Origin: Paracoccaceae bacterium
GTDB lineage: Bacteria > Pseudomonadota > Alphaproteobacteria > Rhodobacterales > Rhodobacteraceae
NCBI GenBank assembly: GCA_026982515.1
Contig: JALSGY010000373.1
Span: 1-13,356 of the forward strand
Direction: 5' to 3'
Length of the DNA stretch: 13,356 bases
Part shown: positions 1-6,613 of the stretch, piece after piece
Layout: the number at the start of each line of letters is the position of its first letter
Position numbering within the stretch: position 1 is the first letter of the stretch
Program-made: the position numbers and the translations under genes
Notes under the pieces: generated by a model
What the model saw: the letters and a program-made list of their open reading frames with translations, nothing else
What the model was told of the DNA's origin: nothing
Databases searched by the model: none

Positions 1-171
1 ACCAATGGCGGGCTGGTCGATGACGCGCCGTATCTGCGGTCAACCGCCGGTGTCTCGATCTTCTGGAAGACGGGCCTGGGGCCGCTGCGCTTCAACTTCT
101 CGCGCGCGCTGCGCAAGATGCCCTACGATCAGGTGCAGAACTTCGATCTGACGATAGCCGCACAGTTCTGA
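1..171 (+). CDS. bamA: Outer membrane protein assembly factor BamA, C-terminal end (5' truncated by window)
   Basis: This is an open frame from the window edge to TGA at 169-171, encoding the last 56 residues. They contain alternating beta-strand patterns (AGVSIFWKTGLGPLRFNFS, then YDQVQNFDLTIAAQF) and end in a C-terminal phenylalanine. The SxFWxxxLGPLRFNF stretch is characteristic of the last strands of the Omp85/BamA barrel, and the terminal Phe is the usual beta-signal that BAM recognises. BamA is the outer-membrane insertase for beta-barrel proteins. The next gene, skp/ompH, starts one base after the stop, which is the standard bamA-skp order and supports the name. The POTRA domains and start lie outside the window. 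A different Omp85 protein such as TamA is possible from the tail alone, but the context makes that unlikely. Confidence 0.88.
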   Translation, partial: TNGGLVDDAPYLRSTAGVSIFWKTGLGPLRFNFSRALRKMPYDQVQNFDLTIAAQF

Positions 172-172
172 A

Positions 173-763
173 ATGCGCGCCCCGCTGCTCCGGCTTCTGC
201 TCGTCATCGTGCTGGCGGCCGCGGCGGCTGCGCCGCTGGGGGCGCAGAACCTGCCGCGGGCCGGTGTTCCGGTTCTGGTGATCGACATCGAGCGGGTCTT
301 TTCCGCCACAATCGCCGGGCAGCGGGTGACGCGCGAACTGGAAGAGAAGCTGGCCGCGCTGGCATCCGAGAACCGCCGCATCGAGGCCGAGCTGGTGGCC
401 GAGGAAAGAAAGCTTACCGAGCTGCGCCCGACGATGGACCCGGCCGAATTCCGCAAGCTGGCCGACGAGTTTGACGCCAAGGTCCAGCGCATTCGCGCCG
501 AGCAGGACGCCAAGGAGAAGGCCCTGCAGGAGCAGCGCGCCGCCGAGCGTCAGGATTTCGTCGACAACATCGCCCCCGTACTGTCCGACATTGCCCGCGA
601 GCGCGGTGCACTGGTGATCCTGGAGCGCCGCACGGTGCTGCTCTCGGCTGATGCCATCGACATCACCGAAGAGGCCATCGCCCGCATCAACGCCCTGCGT
701 GCCGGGCAGCAGGATCAGGCGCCGGACGCGCCCGCGCCGCCGATCCCGCCCGCCGAACGATAG
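173..763 (+). CDS. skp: Periplasmic OMP chaperone Skp/OmpH family
   Basis: This gene encodes 196 residues. Residues 1-24 look like a signal peptide: Arg near the start, a Leu/Val/Ala-rich core, and likely cleavage after LGA before Gln25. A beta strand follows (VPVLVIDIERVF, the OmpH-family start of the mature domain). Residues about 45-125 are a charged, Glu/Lys/Arg-rich helical stretch suited to the long coiled-coil arms of Skp. The C-terminal part (NIAPVLSDIARERGALVILERR...) matches the body domain of the family. The tail from about residue 178 is rich in Pro, Ala and Asp and looks disordered. Skp trimers hold unfolded outer-membrane proteins in the periplasm and pass them to BAM. Starting one base after the bamA stop, it is almost certainly co-transcribed and translationally coupled. 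It is somewhat longer than E. coli Skp, mainly through the tail. Confidence 0.9.
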   Translation: MRAPLLRLLLVIVLAAAAAAPLGAQNLPRAGVPVLVIDIERVFSATIAGQRVTRELEEKLAALASENRRIEAELVAEERKLTELRPTMDPAEFRKLADEFDAKVQRIRAEQDAKEKALQEQRAAERQDFVDNIAPVLSDIARERGALVILERRTVLLSADAIDITEEAIARINALRAGQQDQAPDAPAPPIPPAER

Positions 764-785
764 CCCGCCGCTTGTGCACGGCGGG
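764..785 (+). other. GC-rich hairpin in the skp-fabZ gap
   Basis: CCCGCCG (764-770) and CGGCGGG (779-785) form a perfect 7-bp stem with an 8-nt loop, starting right after the skp stop codon. No T-run follows, so this is not a standard intrinsic terminator. It may stabilise the upstream mRNA end or adjust readthrough into fabZ. This is inference from base pairing only. Confidence 0.4.
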
Positions 786-827
786 GCGAGTTGCTACCAC
801 GGGCCGCGACCTTTCCAGGGACAGAAC

Positions 828-1286
828 ATGACGACCAAACCGACAACCGCCGACCTTGATCTGATCATGCGGATCATCCCGCATCGCTACCCCTTCCTGC
901 TGATCGACAAGGTGGTCGATATCGATACGCCGCATTCGGCCGTCGGGATCAAGAACGTCACCATGAACGAGCCCCATTTCCAGGGCCATTTTCCCGGCAA
1001 GCCGATCATGCCCGGGGTGACCATCATCGAGGCCATGGCCCAGACCGCGGCCATCGTGGTGGGGGTCGAGCTGGATCTCGCCGACAAGGATCTGCTGATC
1101 TATTTCATGGCCATCGAGAGGGCCAAGTTCCGCCGCATGGTGGTGCCCGGCGACGTGCTGGAGCTGCATGTGACTACGGTGCGCAAGGGGGGGAAGATAT
1201 GGAAGTTCAACGGAGTGGCCAAGGTTGACGGGCAGATGGCCGCCGAGGCGGATTTCACCGCCATGCTGGATCTGAAGCAGGGCTGA
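828..1286 (+). CDS. fabZ: (3R)-hydroxyacyl-[ACP] dehydratase FabZ
   Basis: This gene encodes 152 residues, the usual FabZ size. The ATG at 828 follows an AGGGA ribosome binding site at 818-822 and is chosen because MTTKPTTADLDLIMRIIPHR gives the normal FabZ N-terminus; longer upstream reading would run back into skp. It is a hot-dog fold with the classic HFPGKPIMPGV segment carrying catalytic His54, and Glu68 in the EAMAQ motif. FabZ removes water from 3-hydroxyacyl-ACP in the cytosolic type II fatty acid cycle. It competes with LpxA for the same 3-hydroxyacyl-ACP pool, which fits its position immediately before lpxA and lets membrane phospholipid and lipid A supply be balanced. The start is 64 nt after skp, across a small hairpin; the lpxA start is 4 nt after the fabZ stop. 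Confidence 0.97.
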   Translation: MTTKPTTADLDLIMRIIPHRYPFLLIDKVVDIDTPHSAVGIKNVTMNEPHFQGHFPGKPIMPGVTIIEAMAQTAAIVVGVELDLADKDLLIYFMAIERAKFRRMVVPGDVLELHVTTVRKGGKIWKFNGVAKVDGQMAAEADFTAMLDLKQG

Positions 1287-1290
1287 GCGC

Positions 1291-2088
1291 ATGACGATCG
1301 ACCCCACCGCCGAGATCCACCCCACCGCGCTGATCGAGGAGGGGGCCCGGATCGGGCCGGGCTGCCGGATCGGCCCGTTCTGCACGGTGGGGCCGAAGGT
1401 GGTGCTCGGGGCCGGGGTGGAGATCAAGAGCCACGCCGTGGTCACCGGCATTACCGAGATCGGCGACGAAACCGTCATCTTTCCCTTCGCCGTGGTGGGG
1501 GAGATCCCGCAGGATCTCAAGTATCGCGGCGAGGAGACCCGCCTGTCGATCGGCAAGCGCAACCGCATCCGCGAGGGGGCCACGCTGAATGTCGGCACCG
1601 AGGGCGGCGGCGGCATCACCAGGGTGGGCGACGATTGCCTGTTCATGACCGGGGCCCATGTGGGCCATGACGCGCAGGTGGGCAACCGGGTGATCATGGC
1701 CAACCAGGCCGCGCTCGGCGGCCATTGCGTGATCGAGGACGATGTGATCATCGGCGGGCTGTCGGGCATCCACCAGTTCGTGCGTATCGGCCGCGGGGCG
1801 ATCGTCGGCGCGGTGACCATGGTCACCAACGACGTGATTCCCTTCGGCCTGGTGCAGGGCCCGCGTGGAGAACTGGACGGGCTCAATCTGGTGGGCCTCA
1901 AGCGCCGCGGGGTGGATCGTGCCGAGATCACCGCGCTCAGGGCCGCCTATCAGGCGCTGGCCCAGGGGGAGGGCTCCTTCCAGGCCCGCGCCCGCAAGCT
2001 GGCCGAGGAAAGCGACAGCGCCCATGTGCGCGAGCTGGCCGGGTTCATTCTCTCGAACTCCGACCGCTCCTTCCTCACCCCCCGATGA
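1291..2088 (+). CDS. lpxA: UDP-N-acetylglucosamine O-acyltransferase LpxA
   Basis: This gene encodes 265 residues, a normal LpxA length. The N-terminal two thirds is a left-handed beta helix of hexapeptide repeats, seen as recurring I/V-x-x-G patterns (IHPTALIEEGARIGPGCRIG, then similar turns). The active-site segment GAHVGHDAQVGNR holds His123 and His126, matching E. coli His122 and the catalytic His125. The SGIHQFVRIGRGAIVG segment and the C-terminal helical region (DGLNLVGLKRRGV...) are also typical. LpxA moves a 3-hydroxyacyl chain from ACP to the 3-OH of UDP-GlcNAc, the first step of lipid A synthesis in the cytosol. The downstream gene lpxI starts 10 nt after the stop, using a GAGG at 2087-2090 that overlaps the end of lpxA, so coupling is likely. 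Confidence 0.97.
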   Translation: MTIDPTAEIHPTALIEEGARIGPGCRIGPFCTVGPKVVLGAGVEIKSHAVVTGITEIGDETVIFPFAVVGEIPQDLKYRGEETRLSIGKRNRIREGATLNVGTEGGGGITRVGDDCLFMTGAHVGHDAQVGNRVIMANQAALGGHCVIEDDVIIGGLSGIHQFVRIGRGAIVGAVTMVTNDVIPFGLVQGPRGELDGLNLVGLKRRGVDRAEITALRAAYQALAQGEGSFQARARKLAEESDSAHVRELAGFILSNSDRSFLTPR

Positions 2089-2098
2089 GGGCGCGTCT

Positions 2099-2911
2099 GT
2101 GCTGGCGCTGATTGCGGGGCAGGGGCGGCTGCCGGTCTGCCTGGCCGAGAGGCTGGCCGCCCGGGGTGCGCCCTTCGTGATCTGCGAGATGCGGGGCTTT
2201 CCCACCGCGGCCACCGGCGCACCGCTGCTGCGTTTCCGGATCGAGCATCTGGGCACGCTGCTGGATGATCTCCGGGCCCGCGGGGTGGACGAGATCTGCC
2301 TGGCCGGTGCGGTGCGCCGCCCCGAGGTGGACGAAGGTGCGCTCGATTCCGCCACCCGCCCGCTGGCCCCTCGCATCGCCCGGGCGATTGCCTCGGGCGA
2401 CGATGCGGCGCTGCGAATCATCCTGGAAATCTTCGAGGAGCGTGGCTTTGCCATTCGCGCGGCCCATGAAATCGCCCCCGAGCTGTTGCCCCCGGCCGGC
2501 ATTCCTACCCGCGCCTGCCCGGCTGACAACCACCGCCGCGATGTCTGCCTTGCCGATGCCGCCCTGGCCAGGCTGGGCGCGGCCGATATCGGCCAGGCCT
2601 GCGTGGTGGCCGCCGGCCGGGTGGTGGCCACCGAAGGCCCGCAGGGCACCGATGCCATGCTGGCCGCGCTGCCGGGCGCAGCCCGCGGGGGCTTTCTTGC
2701 CAAGGCGCCCAAGCCGGGCCAGGAGCGGCGAGCCGATCTGCCCACGATCGGCCCCGGCACCGTTGCGGCAGCGGCCCGCGCGGGATTGGCGGGGATCGTG
2801 ATCGAGGCCGGCGGCGTTCTGGTGCTGGAGCGCGACGAGGTAATCGCGGCCTGCGACGACGCGGGGCTGTTCCTGTGGCTGCGGGAGGCAGGGCCATGCA
2901 CTTCTTCCTGA
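2099..2911 (+). CDS. lpxI: UDP-2,3-diacylglucosamine pyrophosphatase LpxI (DUF1009)
   Basis: This gene encodes 270 residues from GTG at 2099. The frame has no ATG near the family N-terminus. The GTG gives VLALIAGQGRLP, the expected first strand of LpxI, and has a GAGG at 2087-2090 eight bases upstream. Family signatures are the LALIAGxGxLP start, GAVRRP in the first domain, HEIAPELLPPAG in the middle, and ADLPTIGP near residue 212, whose Asp213 probably corresponds to the catalytic Asp225 known from Caulobacter LpxI. LpxI cleaves UDP-2,3-diacylglucosamine to lipid X and UMP and replaces the unrelated LpxH of E. coli, mostly in alphaproteobacteria. The gene lies between lpxA and lpxB, its usual place, and its 3' end overlaps lpxB by 16 nt. 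Confidence 0.94.
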   Translation: MLALIAGQGRLPVCLAERLAARGAPFVICEMRGFPTAATGAPLLRFRIEHLGTLLDDLRARGVDEICLAGAVRRPEVDEGALDSATRPLAPRIARAIASGDDAALRIILEIFEERGFAIRAAHEIAPELLPPAGIPTRACPADNHRRDVCLADAALARLGAADIGQACVVAAGRVVATEGPQGTDAMLAALPGAARGGFLAKAPKPGQERRADLPTIGPGTVAAAARAGLAGIVIEAGGVLVLERDEVIAACDDAGLFLWLREAGPCTSS

Positions 2912-4077
2912 TCGCGGGAGAGCCTTCGGGCGACAGGCTGGGCGGGGCGCTCATGGCCGGCCTGCGCCGGCTGCACCCGGAGGTGCGCTTTTCCGGCATC
3001 GGCGGGCCCGGGATGCAGGCACAGGGGCTTGTCAGCCTCTTTCCCATGGAGGAGCTTTCTCTGATGGGCCTGGCCGAGGTTCTGCCGAAATACCTCCAGC
3101 TGAAGCGCCGCATCGCGCAGGCCGCGCACGAGGTGCTGCGGCTGTCACCGGATGCGCTGATCACCATCGACAGCCCGGATTTCAACCTTCGGGTGGCGCG
3201 CCGGGTGCGCGAGGGCGACCCCGGGCGCAGCATCCGCACGGTGCATTACGTGGCGCCCTCGGTCTGGGCGTGGCGGCCGGGGCGGGCGGCGAAGATGGCG
3301 CGCTGGATCGACCATGTGCTGGCGCTGCTGCCGTTCGAACCGCCGCTGATGGAGGCCGCCGGGATGCGCTGCGATTTCGTCGGCCACCCGGTGGTGAGCG
3401 AGCCGGTGCCCACGCCCGGCGAAGTTTCGGCCTTCCGTGCCAGCGAAGGGCTGGGCGAGGCGCCGGTCATCGTGGCCCTGCCGGGCTCGCGCCGCGGCGA
3501 GGTGGAGCGTCTCGCCCCGGTGTTCGGCGAATCGCTGCGCCTGGTGCTGGCCCGCCACCCGCGGGCCCGCGTGGTGGTGCCCGCCGCCACCCCCGTGGCC
3601 GAGAGGGTGGCCGCGCTGGTGGCCGGCTGGCCCGGTTCGCCGCTGGTGCTGGATCCGCGCACCATGCCGATCCAGGCCGCCGAGGCCCGCAAGCGCGCCG
3701 CCTTCGCTGCCGCCGGGGTGGCGCTGGCCGCCTCGGGCACCGTCTCGCTGGAGCTGGCGGCGGTCTCCACGCCGATGGTCATTGCCTATGACATGAACTG
3801 GCTGTCGCGGGCGCTGATCTCGCGGATGCTGCGGGTGGATACCGTCACCCTTGTCAACCTGGTGTCGGAAACCCGCAGCGTGCCAGAGTTTCTGGGCGCT
3901 GCCTGCACGCCGGGAAACATCGCCGCCGGGGTGCTCGAAGTGATGGAGGATCCGCGCGCGCAGCGGGCGGCCATGGATCTCACCATGCAGCACCTCGGGC
4001 GCGGCGGCGAGGCCCCAGGCCTGCGCGCCGCCCGCGCGGTGCTGGCGGGTTTGGATGAGGCCGGCGCAACGGGCTGA
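2896..4077 (+). CDS. lpxB: Lipid-A-disaccharide synthase LpxB
   Basis: This gene encodes 393 residues, close to the usual GT19 length. The ATG at 2896 lies inside the end of lpxI and has a GGGAGG at 2883-2888. The GEPSGD motif at residues 8-13 is the LpxB signature (GEASGD in E. coli). It is followed by GIGGPGMQAQG, then HYVAPSVWAWRPGR, LPGSRRGEVERL, and the C-terminal nucleotide-binding part with SGTVSLELA and PMVIAYDMN. LpxB is a peripheral inner-membrane enzyme that condenses lipid X (the LpxI product) with UDP-2,3-diacylglucosamine to form the beta-1,6 disaccharide of lipid A. As the last gene of the operon it faces mnmA tail to tail across only 43 nt, and I see no clear terminator hairpin with a T-run in that gap. 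Confidence 0.97.
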   Translation: MHFFLIAGEPSGDRLGGALMAGLRRLHPEVRFSGIGGPGMQAQGLVSLFPMEELSLMGLAEVLPKYLQLKRRIAQAAHEVLRLSPDALITIDSPDFNLRVARRVREGDPGRSIRTVHYVAPSVWAWRPGRAAKMARWIDHVLALLPFEPPLMEAAGMRCDFVGHPVVSEPVPTPGEVSAFRASEGLGEAPVIVALPGSRRGEVERLAPVFGESLRLVLARHPRARVVVPAATPVAERVAALVAGWPGSPLVLDPRTMPIQAAEARKRAAFAAAGVALAASGTVSLELAAVSTPMVIAYDMNWLSRALISRMLRVDTVTLVNLVSETRSVPEFLGAACTPGNIAAGVLEVMEDPRAQRAAMDLTMQHLGRGGEAPGLRAARAVLAGLDEAGATG

Positions 4078-4120
4078 CCGGGCGAGGCGAATCCATCCAG
4101 ATGCGGGTGAGGCCTGCCGC

Positions 4121-5266
4121 TCAGCGCTTCACGATCCAGCCGCCGCCAAATACACGGCTGCCTTCGGCGGCATAAAAAACACAGGCCTGGCCAGGGCTTA
4201 CGCCCTCTTCTGCAACCGCAAGCTCAACCTCGGCACTGTCCGGCCCGGTGGGTCGGATCACCGCCGCGCGCGGCGGGCGGGTGGAGCGCACCTTGACCGC
4301 CATTTCCCAGGCGGGCCGGCTGTCGAAGGGCTCGTCGCCCAGCCAGTTGATTTCCCCCACCGGAATGATCCGGGTAGCCAGCATCTCTTTCGGGCCGACG
4401 ATCACCCGGCGCGCCTCCACATCCAGCTTCACCACGTAGAGCGGCTCGGCCAGCCCGCCGATTCCGAGGCCCCGGCGCTGGCCGATGGTATAGTGGATCA
4501 CCCCGCGGTGGGTGCCCAGCACCCGGCCCGCCACATCCACGATCTCGCCGGGTTCGGCCGCACCCGGGCGCAGCTTCTCGATCACCGCCGCATAGTTGCC
4601 CTCGGGGACGAAGCAGATATCCTGGCTGTCGGGCTTGTCGGCCACGCTCAGTCCGTATTTCGCCGCCAGCGCCCGGGTTTCGGCCTTGGACTTCAGATGC
4701 CCGAGCGGAAAGCGCAGGTATTCGAGCTGCTCGCGGGTGGTGGAGAACAGGAAATAGCTCTGATCGCGGGCCGGATCGGCGGCCATGTGCAGCTCGGCCC
4801 CGCGCACGCCCGGTTTGCGGCGGATGTAATGGCCCGTGGCCATGCAGTCGCCCCCCAGATCGCGGGCGGTTTCCATCAGATCGCGGAACTTGACCTTCTC
4901 GTTGCAGCGGATGCAGGGCACGGGGGTGGCGCCGCCGAGGTAGCTGTCGGCAAATTCCTCGATGACCGAATCGCGAAAAACATTTTCATAATCAAGAACG
5001 TAGTGGGGGAAGTTCAAATGCTCCGCCACCCGGCGCGCATCGTGAATGTCGCGCCCGGCGCAGCAGGCCCCCTTTTTCGCCAGCGCCGCGCCGTGATCGT
5101 AAAGCTGCAGCGTGACGCCCACCACGTCATAGCCCTCGCGCGCCAGTTCGGCGGCCACGACAGAGCTGTCCACCCCGCCCGACATGGCCACGACCACGCG
5201 GGTCTCGGCCGGGGGTTTGGGGAAACCCAGCGAATTGAGGTTATCGGCGTTGTCGTCGAGGGGCAT
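4121..5266 (-). CDS. mnmA: tRNA-specific 2-thiouridylase MnmA
   Basis: This gene encodes 381 residues. The ATG at 5264-5266 was chosen over an in-frame ATG 23 codons upstream. Conserved sequence begins shortly after it, and the upstream residues would be encoded across the promoter at 5295-5322. An ATP-binding PP-loop SGGVDSS lies at residues 29-35. Cys121 in PCIRCNEKVKF is the likely nucleophile, and Cys218 in DSQDICFV is the persulfide-carrying cysteine. The GATGHY-like segment (MATGHYIRR) and DQSYFLF are also present, and the C-terminal beta-barrel domain carries TIGQRRGLGIGG. MnmA adenylates and thiolates U34 at C2 in tRNA-Lys, tRNA-Glu and tRNA-Gln. The ribosome binding site is weak (ACAGG, 8 nt before the start). 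It is transcribed away from sciP. Confidence 0.97.
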   Translation of the reverse strand: MPLDDNADNLNSLGFPKPPAETRVVVAMSGGVDSSVVAAELAREGYDVVGVTLQLYDHGAALAKKGACCAGRDIHDARRVAEHLNFPHYVLDYENVFRDSVIEEFADSYLGGATPVPCIRCNEKVKFRDLMETARDLGGDCMATGHYIRRKPGVRGAELHMAADPARDQSYFLFSTTREQLEYLRFPLGHLKSKAETRALAAKYGLSVADKPDSQDICFVPEGNYAAVIEKLRPGAAEPGEIVDVAGRVLGTHRGVIHYTIGQRRGLGIGGLAEPLYVVKLDVEARRVIVGPKEMLATRIIPVGEINWLGDEPFDSRPAWEMAVKVRSTRPPRAAVIRPTGPDSAEVELAVAEEGVSPGQACVFYAAEGSRVFGGGWIVKR

Positions 5267-5294
5267 GGCGCGGCCTGTAGCTGAGATCTGAGGG

Positions 5295-5322
5295 AATATA
5301 GGAAAATGCCACCTACTCTCAA
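5295..5322 (-). promoter_or_regulatory. Sigma70-type promoter for mnmA
   Basis: Read on the - strand, TTGAGA (5322-5317) and TATATT (5300-5295) are separated by 16 nt. Each box matches the consensus at five of six bases. A start near 5288 would give a short 5' leader of about 22 nt before the mnmA ATG. The hexamers stand out in an otherwise GC-rich sequence. Confidence 0.6.
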
Positions 5323-5330
5323 GGCCCGGT

Positions 5331-5345
5331 TTCACCTTGCCTTAA
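5331..5345 (+). promoter_or_regulatory. Candidate CtrA box upstream of sciP
   Basis: TTCA-N7-TTAA matches the CtrA consensus TTAA-N7-TTAA at seven of eight defined bases. It lies 58 bp upstream of the sciP ATG and just behind the mnmA -35 box. Its position suits CtrA activation of sciP, a link known from Caulobacter. Short motifs of this kind also occur by chance, so this is a candidate. Confidence 0.4.
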
Positions 5346-5361
5346 ACACCCCTCGGCAAGG
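5335..5361. repeat. 7-bp inverted repeat in the mnmA/sciP divergent gap
   Basis: CCTTGCC (5335-5341) and GGCAAGG (5355-5361) form a perfect inverted repeat with a 13-nt spacer. The left arm is exactly the N7 spacer of the candidate CtrA box. It could be a dimer binding site or a leader hairpin. No T-run follows on either side, so it is not a terminator. Confidence 0.4.
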
Positions 5362-5403
5362 CTGATCGTCGAAAGGGGATGTGCAACCGTGAGGGGTAGG
5401 CAG

Positions 5404-5682
5404 ATGTATCTTAAGAAAACCGATGGCCCGCGGGCCGTGACCTTGGCGAACGGCTCGGTGATGACCCGCGCCGATCTTCCCGCGCCTGATACCCGCCGCT
5501 GGGTGGCCTCGCGCAAGGCGGCGGTGGTGCGCGCGGTGCTGGCCGGGCTGGTATCGCGTAGCGAGGCGCGTGAGCGCTGGTCGCTCAGCGAGGAAGAGCT
5601 CGACAGCTGGATCGCCGCGCATCTGACCCATGGGGAGCGGGCGCTCAAGGTAACCAAGTTGCAAAGGTATAGACAACCGTAG
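5404..5682 (+). CDS. sciP: DUF1153 / SciP-family CtrA inhibitory protein
   Basis: This gene encodes 92 residues from ATG 5404, which has a purine-rich ribosome binding site (GAGGGGTAGG, 5391-5400). An in-frame GTG at 5389 would add five residues but would use that site as codons. The start MYLKKTDGPRAVTL, the core RRWVASRKAAVVRAVLAGL and the SEEELDSW helix match the DUF1153 family, whose studied member is Caulobacter SciP. SciP is a small helix-turn-helix protein that counters CtrA-dependent transcription. The middle and C-terminal parts look like a compact helical DNA-binding fold. The gene lies just before ctrA on the same strand, 94 nt apart, and has a CtrA-like box upstream. A negative feedback pair is therefore plausible, but the SciP role is transferred from the family and not shown here. 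Confidence 0.85.
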   Translation: MYLKKTDGPRAVTLANGSVMTRADLPAPDTRRWVASRKAAVVRAVLAGLVSRSEARERWSLSEEELDSWIAAHLTHGERALKVTKLQRYRQP

Positions 5683-5696
5683 GTTGCGAATATAAT
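5670..5696 (+). promoter_or_regulatory. Possible upstream promoter of ctrA
   Basis: TAGACA (5670-5675) and a perfect TATAAT (5691-5696) are separated by 15 nt. The -10 box is striking in this GC-rich sequence, but the spacer is short. A start near 5703 would place the CtrA box at 5709-5724 just downstream of it, where bound CtrA could block this promoter. Confidence 0.4.
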
Positions 5697-5708
5697 TTTC
5701 CGCTCACG

Positions 5709-5724
5709 GTAACGGCCGATTAAC
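5709..5724 (+). promoter_or_regulatory. CtrA box in the ctrA upstream region
   Basis: GTAA-N7-TTAAC matches the CtrA consensus TTAA-N7-TTAAC at all but the first base. It lies 53 bp before the ctrA start codon, a position compatible with autoregulation as known for Caulobacter ctrA. Functional binding is inferred from sequence and context. Confidence 0.55.
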
Positions 5725-5776
5725 CAATCGCGGTAAAGATCATGGCCGAAGACGGGACAGTAGCGGAGGCATCGCG

Positions 5777-6490
5777 ATGCGAATCTTGCTGGTGGAGGAT
5801 GATCCGACAACCTCGAAAAGCATCGAGATGATGCTGACGCATGCAAACCTGAACGTCTATTCGACGGATCTGGGCGAGGAAGGGCTCGATCTGGCCAAGC
5901 TCTACGACTATGACCTGATCCTGCTCGATCTCAACCTGCCCGACATGAACGGCCATGAAGTGCTGCGCCAGCTGCGCCTGGCACGGGTGGATACGCCGAT
6001 CCTCATTCTCTCGGGGGCGGACGATACGGAAAGCAAGCTCAAGGGTTTCGGCTTCGGTGCCGACGATTACCTGACGAAACCCTTCCACCGCGAAGAACTC
6101 GTGGCGCGCATCCATGCCATCATCCGCCGCTCGAAGGGCCATTCGCAATCGATCATCCGCACCGGCGAGGTGGAGGTGAACCTCGATGCCAAGACGGTGA
6201 CGGCGGGCGGCAGGCCGGTGCACCTGACCGGAAAGGAATACCAGATGCTGGAGCTGCTTTCGCTGCGCAAGGGCACCACGCTGACCAAGGAGATGTTCCT
6301 CAACCATCTGTATGGCGGCATGGACGAACCGGAGTTGAAGATCATCGACGTGTTCATCTGCAAGCTGCGCAAGAAGCTCGGCGAGGCCACCGGGGGGCAG
6401 AACTACATCGAAACCGTCTGGGGCCGGGGCTATGTGCTGCGCGATCCGCTGCCGGCGGAAAGCGAAGAGCAGGTGGCCGTCAGCGCCTGA
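5777..6490 (+). CDS. ctrA: Cell cycle transcriptional regulator CtrA
   Basis: This gene encodes 237 residues from an ATG with GGAGG seven bases upstream (5765-5769). It is an OmpR-type response regulator. The receiver domain (1 to about 118) has the acidic pocket EDD at 7-9, phospho-acceptor Asp51 in LLDLNLPDMNG, and the TKPF lysine. The winged-helix domain (about 125-228) contains stretches essentially identical to Caulobacter CtrA, such as VHLTGKEYQMLELLSLRKGT and PELKIIDVFICKLRKKL. CtrA is phosphorylated through the CckA-ChpT relay and controls cell-cycle, motility and gene-transfer-agent genes, depending on species; in Rhodobacterales it is often non-essential. The protein ends in ...VSA, not the ...AA tail used for ClpXP turnover in Caulobacter, so proteolysis may differ. 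sciP precedes it and ligA follows after 123 nt. Confidence 0.97.
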   Translation: MRILLVEDDPTTSKSIEMMLTHANLNVYSTDLGEEGLDLAKLYDYDLILLDLNLPDMNGHEVLRQLRLARVDTPILILSGADDTESKLKGFGFGADDYLTKPFHREELVARIHAIIRRSKGHSQSIIRTGEVEVNLDAKTVTAGGRPVHLTGKEYQMLELLSLRKGTTLTKEMFLNHLYGGMDEPELKIIDVFICKLRKKLGEATGGQNYIETVWGRGYVLRDPLPAESEEQVAVSA

Positions 6491-6533
6491 ACCCCGGCCA
6501 TGGCCCGCCTTGTCGGCCGAAGACAGGGCCGAA

Positions 6534-6573
6534 GGCGCGCCTGGCCCCGCCCCCTCTGGACCTGAGGCGCGCC
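6534..6573. repeat. Paired GGCGCGCC octamers in the ctrA-ligA gap
   Basis: The 8-bp palindrome GGCGCGCC occurs at 6534-6541 and again at 6566-6573, so the two copies can pair around a 24-nt loop. No T-run follows. It may help end or stabilise the ctrA mRNA, but in sequence of this GC content it may also be coincidental. Confidence 0.25.
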
Positions 6574-6613
6574 CGCTCCTATCACTCTTGCCAGGACATG
6601 CGGGAGGCGCGAG

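Noticed and set aside
1255..3129. Long antisense open frames opposite lpxA, lpxI and lpxB
   Set aside because: All three + strand genes are well supported; the antisense frames have no recognisable domain.
4078..4120. Terminator between the convergent lpxB and mnmA genes
   Set aside because: No stem followed by a T-run is visible on either strand in these 43 nt.
4055..5284. + strand open frame of about 409 codons opposite mnmA
   Set aside because: MnmA on the - strand has all catalytic motifs, a good promoter and the expected length; the + frame is its shadow.
5720..5736. A second CtrA-like pair, TTAA (5720) and GTAA (5733)
   Set aside because: The spacer is 9 nt, not 7, so it does not fit the CtrA helical phasing.
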